NCBI RefSeq assembly: GCF_949628215.1
Contig: NC_134311.1
Span: 12,958,582 to 13,022,581, forward strand
Length of the DNA stretch: 64,000 bases
Origin: Phalacrocorax aristotelis
Lineage: Eukaryota; Chordata; Aves; Suliformes; Phalacrocoracidae
Reading direction: 5' to 3'
Both the position numbers and the translations under genes were made by a program. A model generated the notes under the pieces. It was not told where the DNA came from and made no database searches. It saw nothing but the letters and a program-made list of their open reading frames with translations. Shown here piece by piece: positions 24,001-33,000 of the stretch; within the stretch, counting starts at the first letter, position 1, and each line of letters starts with the position of its first letter.

Positions 24001-27000
24001 ATAAAAGTGGGATGGTTAAACAAAATGTTACATAAACTTGAATTCTCCCTTACTGGATGGTTGCAAAGCTTGTTACAATGCTGTAATTATGACTCTGATT
24101 CCTTCTGTATTATTAGGATGTGTTAAGAGTACGATAGTAAGACAAGTTACAAAAATTATATACTGCTTATGAAAAGGAGACTTACAAGACTCATGAAAAA
24201 GGTCTCATAGTCTCAAAGGGGGGGAAAAATTATATCCCGCAGAAAATGAAATGTTCCACTAAGTAATAACAATGGATCACGTGAGCTCTGCAAAACAGAA
24301 TCTGGTGGTCAGAGGAGGGAACAGGGAGATAGGGAGGCATTTGTTTTACAACTCTATCCTTAAAGAACTGAAAGACTGATAAAAGGAAACATCCTGCCTC
24401 AGAAGATGCCAAAAGCTGCCTATTAAAGTAAAAAGGAAGACAGCTAATTGGGATGTTTATGCACGTTGGTAAGAACTAAAACTAAATGTCCTTCAGGTGA
24501 ACTAAAAATCATGCCCATAGGTCAGAAAGCCCCCTGCTCAAATAAGCCCCTTACTTGCTGAGCATGCGTGGCAAATTGAAAGGGAGCTGTACATTTAAGA
24601 TGAAATGAGAAAGAAACTAATCAATGATTAGCTAGGTACTAACTTGTGAATAAACAGAATTGTGAATAAAAGTGAATATTAGCTATGACCGACACATTTA
24701 ACTGTATAAATACCTCGTTGTTTCTTGCTGCTTTGTGCTAGCAAGAGTTACCACCTAGCACCCATCTTTGCAAATATGAAATTAATAAAATACCCCTGCT
24801 CTGAGTGTATTTTAGTGTTTTGCACACTGGGTGAACAAACCTGCTTTCAGGAAAACACTGCCACCTGCCATACTATCTGCCATTGCCAAGAAAAGTTTAG
24901 CTGCACCATCTTTAATTTCCCCTTCCTACAGTGATATGATAGTATCCGATATTTAGGGTCACCACACCACCAAGCTAAACCAGCCGCCTCAACCTCTACT
25001 CTTAAGTCACGGCTCCAAGTCTCTGCTATAGAAATGTCCCCCATTCTTTCTTGCCTGCACATTCCCCTCCACAGCCAGACTCCTGCAAGGGTGTGAATAT
25101 CCCCATGCTTTTGCCTCTTACCTTACAGGGTTCAGGTTAAAACCTTCTGCTTCTTCTTTCACATCCCACTGGAGGGCTTCCTGGATGAGGTTCCTCACCA
25201 AATCAGCATGAGAGCTGGGCAGGCCAGGTACAGCCTCCTGCAGCTTCCGCAAGACTGTCAGGTATTTGCTCTCCATCTGGCAGTTTCGTGCTTGCAGGCA
25301 CGCACACTGATGGGGAACAAGAGGGAATGAGTTGGCTCATTGATGGTTCTTCATGTGTTGCCACTGCTCTCTGCTGGCCTGGTCTGCATATCAGGGGAAG
25401 ACTTCTGAACAGCAAAGCCCCAGAAAACACATCCAGCAGTTTTCTACAGTCAGTGGAATTGCAGCCATGAATGAATCACTGTGGTCTATGAACAAGCACA
25501 AGCTGCAGTAGCCAGCATGCAAAAGAAGTTGCTTATTGAGAGGGAGACCTACTACAGCATCACCCACTTTAGGCACTGTACTGCACTGCATCAGTGGATG
25601 GCCATATCCCAGCCAGCTCAGCTCAGGACACAATCAAAGAGATACCACTGCAGCTGAGTTCTCTGCAGGCTTTTTCACTGCTCCTCAGTTCTCTACCCCA
25701 TATTTTGCTGTATCCTGAACAAAACATCCCACTCCTGGGATGTAGCTGTGCCCACATTATTTTTAGGATACACAGTAGCACCACAGACAAGGTGGCCACC
25801 TGCCCCTCAGCAACCCCAGTCCCATGGTACTGGTACACAAAACATTCCTCAAGCACACAAGCCCAACTGAGTTCCAACAGCAGGCCAGTCCCTGCCACCA
25901 CCATACTCCTGGGCACACAGAGCAGAGAAAAGGAACGAGGACTGTTATCCCCACTCCAAAGGCGGGGGAACAGAGGCCACACAGGTGACAAAACTCACCC
26001 GATGTCTTACAGGAAGCTCAATGAAGACTCGTGCTCAGTGGGAAGCAGTAGTTGAAAACAAAACCAAAACAGAAACCACAGAGAAAATTAGGCGGCATAT
26101 GCAGGGGACAGAAGGGAGCATGGGATACTTTTGTACTAAAACTTTAATGAGCATTTTGCCTCACACTGAGCATGTTGATCTGATTAGTTCCTTTCTGAAG
26201 GTTACTGCAGTTTCACGATTAGAAGAAAGCAGTAAGTTAGGAGGTAGGCAGCATTTCAAAGGTCTAGAAAGCAAACAGCTCTTTGCCCTGTTCCAGAATC
26301 CAAGACTGCGGGTATATACTTTAAGACCGAGGGAAGTAAAACCCAGGGAAAACCCACAGAACAAATGCCAGCACACACCACCAGCCTGGGGAAGTGGTTC
26401 GGGACCAGAAGGTAGGATTGGACAAGTCTGAGAGTAACCAGGTTATGCATACTTACAAGGCTAGAAATTAAAACAGAGCTTAAGAAAATATAAGAACTCT
26501 AATCTAGCAGCAGGACCTGAGAGTGCTGCCACCTGGTAGTGCCAAGCCTGGTAGAGAAATAAAAACTAGATGAAGCCAGGGCTCAGTCAATCTGCCAGCT
26601 CTCAGGGAAGATTTCTGATTCTTTACACATAGTGTTGCTTTTTCATTTGTAACCAAAAGCACAGCTGAAATGCAAAAATTTGGGTTAAGTTTCAGCATCC
26701 TTAAAACTGAGCTTTGCAGGTATTTTACTTTTATTGAGGAATGAAAATGATCATGTCTAATTTAGGAACAACACAAACCAGAAAAAAAGGTCACACTAAA
26801 AAAAAAAACACATTGGGAAGAAAGCTTATTCCTGGTGTTCTGGACCAGTACTGACTTTGGAAAGAAATTAGTAACAGCTCTTGCCAAGGAAAAAAACTAG
26901 TTTTGCCTTACCTTCATGAGAAGGGCTTTTTCATTCTCAGCAACACTTGTCCAGAGTCGAGTAACCTGGTGGATCTCCGAGTTGAGAAATTGGTTCTGAG

Positions 27001-30000
27001 TTTTGTATGCATCAATATCATCCTGCCACGAAGCAAAACAGTCACACAAGGAGAGTTCTTGAGGGGCTTGGAATCCCCTCCCAGTTCAGGGACCTCAGGT
27101 GTGGATTGTGCTAAGGACAAGAAAATATTTCAATAATTTTGTGTTCTGGGGAGATGACAGGACTCCCCAGGACAAAGGTTGCCTACAAAGGAAGTCAAGG
27201 CACAACATTAAAGGGGAGAGTTAGGCACCCGAAAATGCTAAATGCACTGCATGTACATGCTTAGTAAACACAGAGACATCCAGTGATATAAAGCTAGAGA
27301 AGCACCTAAGTAAGATGAAGAATATATGTGTTTTGTTCTGTTTTTTTAAAAATTGACATAAATCTCAGCCTCAGCTGGCAGCAAAAACAGTCTCCTACAA
27401 CGCAGTAGGTGGTTCTTTGGACAATTCTCCAACCCATGCTAACTAGTCATTATAACTGCATATTGTGACATACAGCAGGCTGGGTTTGAAAGAACCAGGA
27501 TGTATTGGGAAACTGTTTGCAAGAGGGAAACACAGGAAGAAAGCTAGTGAAGGCAGCACGTGAGACTGCAGCTGAGAAACAAAAGAGGACTGAAAAAGGC
27601 AGGCACTGAATGGGGACATGAAGTTGTCATGGTTTTATCTGGGATAGAGTTAATTTTCTTCACTCTGGCTGGTATAGTGCTGTGCTTTGAACTTAGCATG
27701 GAAAAAAATGTTGAGATAACACACAGATGTTTTGGGCCGTTGTTGGGTAGCGCTTGTATAGTCAAGGACTCTTCTAGCTTCCCATGCTCTGCTGGGTGCA
27801 CAAGAAACCGGGAGGGGAGGGGGCACAGCTAAGAGAGCGGATTCAAACTGACCAAATGGATATTCCATATCATGTAACGTAATGCCCAGTACATTAACTG
27901 GGAGGAGCTGGCCGGGGGAGGGAGCAACCAGAAATAGTATAGTCAGTGCTTCCCACAAGGAACACCCTCCTGCTGAATCAGAGGGCACAGAAATGGGAGT
28001 CCCCATATGGCCTGTGCCATCTCACACACCTTCAGGTGCTCAATCTCCTCCTGCTGCTTAAACAGTGTCTCTGCAGTGATAGTGTTGGCTTCTTGCAGGG
28101 GGTCAGAGAGCTCTCGGGCCATCTGCTCCGTCAAGGCCATGATGACTTGCTGTTTGGCATGGTTCTTCTCCATCAGAAGCTGCACATGCTCCTTGAGTTC
28201 CTGGATGTGGCTGTCCCTCAGAGTCAGCGTCTGCTCCAGTTCCTTCTTTTCTTGCTCAAGAGCTTCCAGTTGACTTGTAAGATCTGCAATTTGTCTCACT
28301 TTGTGGCGCACCAACTCCAGCCTGTCCTTATCTTCTGCTGCAGTGAGATACATGCTAGACACTCGCTTCTCCTGCTGGGCTGCCTCCAGAGCTTTGTGGA
28401 GAAGTTTAACCAGCTCCTGGAAAGGGAACACGAAGCCATTACATTACAATGCTGCCCAGGGCAACAGCAGCTCAGACAACACAGACCCAAGCAGTAGTGA
28501 GTGAACAATGAAAGATCCTCAGGATCTTAAAACTGACTCCTTTCAGAAGCAAAACTGAATGCAGCAATCTTGAAATCACAGGGCTTCCCCAGCAGAGAAG
28601 CTCTCCTCTCAGGGCTAGGCCTGTAAGGTCTCTGCAGCAAGCCACGGATGACTTGACTTTAGGTAGATTGCTAACAGACAAGCTGCTACTCACACTGTCT
28701 GAATTCTGACTTTCTACAGTCATCCTTCTTAGAAGGCCTAGCAGAGACCAGAGAAGCTGGAGATCTGGTCAGCAGTGTAATAAAACAGGAGGGAGGGAAA
28801 TAATGCAGTCTGCATCTATCTGTGCTACCAGAAGGAAATCGCTGCATCCATTTTAACCTTCCCTCTGCAGAGTCCTCCCTCACTCCATCCCACATGAAGG
28901 CACAAAAGCATGCCACAGCAACATGCTGCTGACCCAGGCTCTGCCATCTCAGCCACCTAAGGAAGCAAATCAAGGATACAACTGATTGCCCACCATGGGA
29001 GCTGGCTCTCGTGCCTTTTATGCTGGAATAGCTACCCGCATCATTAGTGGAGAATCCAGCATTGCTCCATGCTTGTAAAGAACAGTACTGTTCAGGAAAG
29101 ACAGCCCTTGCAGTGACCCATGTGCTGACTTCTACAGTCAAATCACCTGTTAATGGTGCATCACTGTTCAAAAAGAATGACCTGGTGTTAACAGTACGAC
29201 AGCCTGGCAGTTCCTGCCAGTGTCACGGTACATATTCAGGGCTGTCCTTCATACATTCACTAGGCAACAGAGATGCACCAGCAATACACCTGCAGAGCAC
29301 ACTTGAATTTGCCCTCTTCCAGCCCATCTGCTAGCTGCATTTCCAGCAATGGCTGATGTACAGCACATTCTCCCTTGCACTGGGCAAAATCAGGCACAAA
29401 GGGGTAACATCAGGAGCTTCAGCTGGTCCCCAAGCAAGCGCCTGCTGAGCACTTCTCAGCCTAACACCGAGATATAAGGGAGCCCCTGCGACCAGACACA
29501 GGGCCCTTCCCTCAGAAGCAGCAGACTCTTCACCACTCTTACCTTCTGTGACTTGACTTCCTCTGTGAGTGTCAGGATCTGTTGCTGTAGGACACCCACT
29601 TTATCATTTGGGTTCCTTTCCTTGGATAGTTCTTCAGGCAAGCCTGGGAAGCCACTGTTCATCCACCTGGCTTTCCTAATCCAAGTCAGCCTGGGTTCCA
29701 CTCTTCCATCTTCCAGAAGCCCATCCTTAACTGAGGGGAAATAGGGTTAATTTACACAGAATTGTGTTGCTACTATGAACTTCTGAGTCTTGCTACATGG
29801 GGGGACTCACAACAGCTCAGCAGAGAAGACTGACACACAGGACAAGGAAAATTGAGCTGCTGGGATTCACAGGGTTGAAGCACAGACAGGAGGGACCAGC
29901 CACAGGTACCCCCAGAATAAACAACGCCATGACATTTTGTGGTACCTGTTAACCCACCTTGCACCCCACACATCTATCTTGCACACAGCAAATGCAAGTT

Positions 30001-33000
30001 ACCGTCATGGACAGGTAACTTTCCAAGCACGCAGTGGAGCTGCTGAGCTTAGCCTGTGACCATGCAGCAATTTAACTTCTACCTGAAAGAAATACCAGTA
30101 TGGGCTGGCACCATGGATGGTATTTTTGCCTCTGCAGAAGGTTCCAGAGGTAGGAGACAGAGGCAGCCCGACACAGGGCCAAAAAAGTCAGTCATGTGCC
30201 AACACCAGAGGAAGGGATCTGAGACAATGTGACAGAGTTTTCATGTCCCATGACAGCTTGCCACACACTCCCTCCCATTCCGGCTAACTCTGGCTCCTTG
30301 CTAGAAGGCATCATACTCAGACAAGCACCTGCACACCCTGCCTCCACTTCTGCCTCTTGTTCCTCATCTGGGTTGTCAGGATGCTCCCGTAATTCACTGA
30401 AGCTAAAGACATTTCCATTGTTCCCCCAGAGCTGCTTGGAGCCACAGATATTGTAGACAGTGTTTCTGAAACAAGAAGAGATCAAGACAGCCTAATGAAC
30501 AGAAGTCGTGATCACTGCAGTCAGTGCATATTTGAACTATTCAATGCCTTACCTCTCCTCATATCCCACCCCTCCTCCCAAAACCTATCTCCCTCATGTG
30601 CCAAGAAAATGAACTGTTCACAGAGGGGAGCAAGATCGTAGGAGGTGTAAATCAGGAAGGTGCCACAAAATCAGTACCAGCACAGAAATGCAAATCAGCT
30701 GGAGATCTTTCCCCAGATGCTTGAACCCTGCACATAAATACATCAGGCTGGACAGGGGAACAAAAGTAACAGCAGATCAACCACATCTCTCCCCTTCCTC
30801 TCTCTCCCTCTTCTCCTCCTCCTTCCTTCCTTCCTCCCTCTCCTTAGCTCACTGTGGAAATCCTCAGGTGCCAAGAAAAGCTCAGCTATCTACAGCACAG
30901 CCAAAACTGCCATAATGATCACACCTGAAGCAGCCACAGGTCCCGTGCTCTGAACTACATTTAATAACCTTGCCACAACAAACTCAATAGACTTTGATGC
31001 AGTAAAGAGATTCAGGAACAAAACTGCAATCAGACCCAGAACCAGTTTGCTCAGCTGCCGCTATCAGATATTGCCAGAAGCACTAAAAGGTTACTTTACA
31101 GTGTCATGCAGAACCACAAACACACAAGTGTTTTCTGTAAAACCTATACAGGAAAGTGAGACAGTTGCCCATCTCTGTACATGTTTTTTCCCTTCTCCTC
31201 CTGTGTTGTCCATCAGCTAAAACAAAATGAGCCTTTTGTTTTGAGACCTACAAAACACTCAGTGTCAGCTGATGCTAACCATAAATGAAGTTGGAATTTA
31301 GATATTGTTTTCCTTTTGCCTTGTTACTCTAAGGCTCCACAGCACAAGACCAGACTTTTCTGACTTCAAGGAACATATTGGCACATTAGATGAGCAGACC
31401 TTCATTCCCAGCAGTCTACAGTTGGCACTCATCCTATGCAACTTTCCTACTTTTCTCTTCCTCTGAGGCAGAGATCAAACAATTTATCTGAAGTCAGACA
31501 AGCCACACTCAGGAAGACCCAGCCTGATAGTGATAACAGCCTGAAGAAATGTTCACAGAACCAGAGGAGCAATACAATCTGAAGCTGAAAAGAGGCAACT
31601 TTTATCCAAGCTAGCAAAAGCAAGGCCAGGGAGTGGGGAGGAAATATACTCATATTATTTTTAATCAAATTGAGGAGGAGGGAATGCATACCCTGCAAGA
31701 TAGTACAGCTGACTCTGATCCTCTTTGGTCCTATGAGGGACCTATCTTCCTAGCAGCATCAGATTGTGGCCACAGTAGTGGTGGTAAAAAACTACAACCA
31801 ACCTCCCCACCAAAAACATCTGGCAGGTGCCAGGCTACCTATCACACCTGTGGCCACTTACACATTTTTGGTTATATGTAAATAAGTGACTAGGACACCC
31901 TTAAGGAGATATATTGATGGGGGTTGTCTTTGCACAAGTGTAACTGCACAGGGCTTTTAACTTGTAGCCCTGATGCCCTGATGGAGCTACACATTGCAAC
32001 TGCAGAAAGCAATGTCACTGTAGGCAGTGGGAACATTCATATACTTGAAACTCAGCAAGGAGTAGCACGGTGTGCAGTGTTGGGCCATATTACAGGGTCA
32101 AGCACCTTTTGCTTGGAATTCCTGATTTAGAGAGTACACTATATTCAAGGTCCTTTGAAACCACTGGAAAGTGCTAGTGGGCTTCTACCACCAGCCTACA
32201 GAGTACATCTCAACCTGCCCATGTGCCCTTCCAGGATGTGCAGATGCATCACAGTAGGCATGCAATCCACCACCCTACGCTGAAGAAAGCTTAATCAAGC
32301 CCTACATCTGCCACTAGGATCTTTGCTAAGAGACCTAGATGATGTGAAATGCATTGGAACAGGGGGATGCGAAAGACCTGGCAGAAAGTTTAATTTGACC
32401 TGGAATATCCTTCAAAAGGCTTTTTCATGGTTCTTCCACCTAGGCAAGAGTTCCATTTCACACAATACATGACATGCAAGGAAGGCACAGAGCAGCAGGC
32501 CAGCATGTCAACTGCATTACAGCTCTCCTCATGTACTTACTGTATCTCTGTCCAAGGGTGCTTAAAGGAGATGTTCTGCAAAGCAGTAGATGTTTGGGGT
32601 GCAGGCAAAGATGCTGCCTTTAAACCCACTGCTTCTGTTGGTGTTTTCACTGGAGGCAGAAAGTCTTCACTGTCAACAACATCTATGAAAAAATCAAACC
32701 AGGACACAGAAGCAAGCAAGCAAGATAGATTCCCACTGGACTTTGGCTCCTTGATGTAACTTGAGAGCCGCAACGTTTTACCACAGGTATACATTCCATG
32801 TTCAGCTGGCCAGGTGGAACAAGGACAGCAGAGCACATTTCCTTAGCTTTAGGTCAAATTACAGAAGGTCCATGTACAGAGCCATCTGTTCAATGACAAT
32901 CATGTGACTTCAACCAGTTGCATATGAGAAAGGCTAACCCTAAACAATCAAACTTCAACCACCTAAGGAACAGCTGTTGCTGTTCTTTTTCCCCATCACA

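Larger units (their letters stand above)
18361..24857 (+). mobile_element. Endogenous retrovirus (gamma-type), defective, plus strand
   Basis: A 6.5 kb provirus with two LTRs lies in TBC1D2 intron 8, antisense to the gene. In order it has a 5' LTR (18361-18962), a primer binding site, a gag remnant, a protease/RT region, RNase H and integrase remnants, a decayed env, a polypurine tract and a 3' LTR (24227-24857). The reverse transcriptase motifs LPQGFKN and YVDDLL, and the GPY motif of the integrase C-terminus, place it with gamma-like (class I) elements. Every gene is interrupted by stops or shifts, and the internal part is shorter than a full gammaretrovirus. I see no clear target-site duplication at the LTR ends. 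It cannot make a virus. Confidence 0.93.

Noticed and set aside
27946-28497. 183-codon plus-strand frame rich in leucine and cysteine
   Set aside because: It is the exact antisense of the TBC1D2 coiled-coil exon 6.
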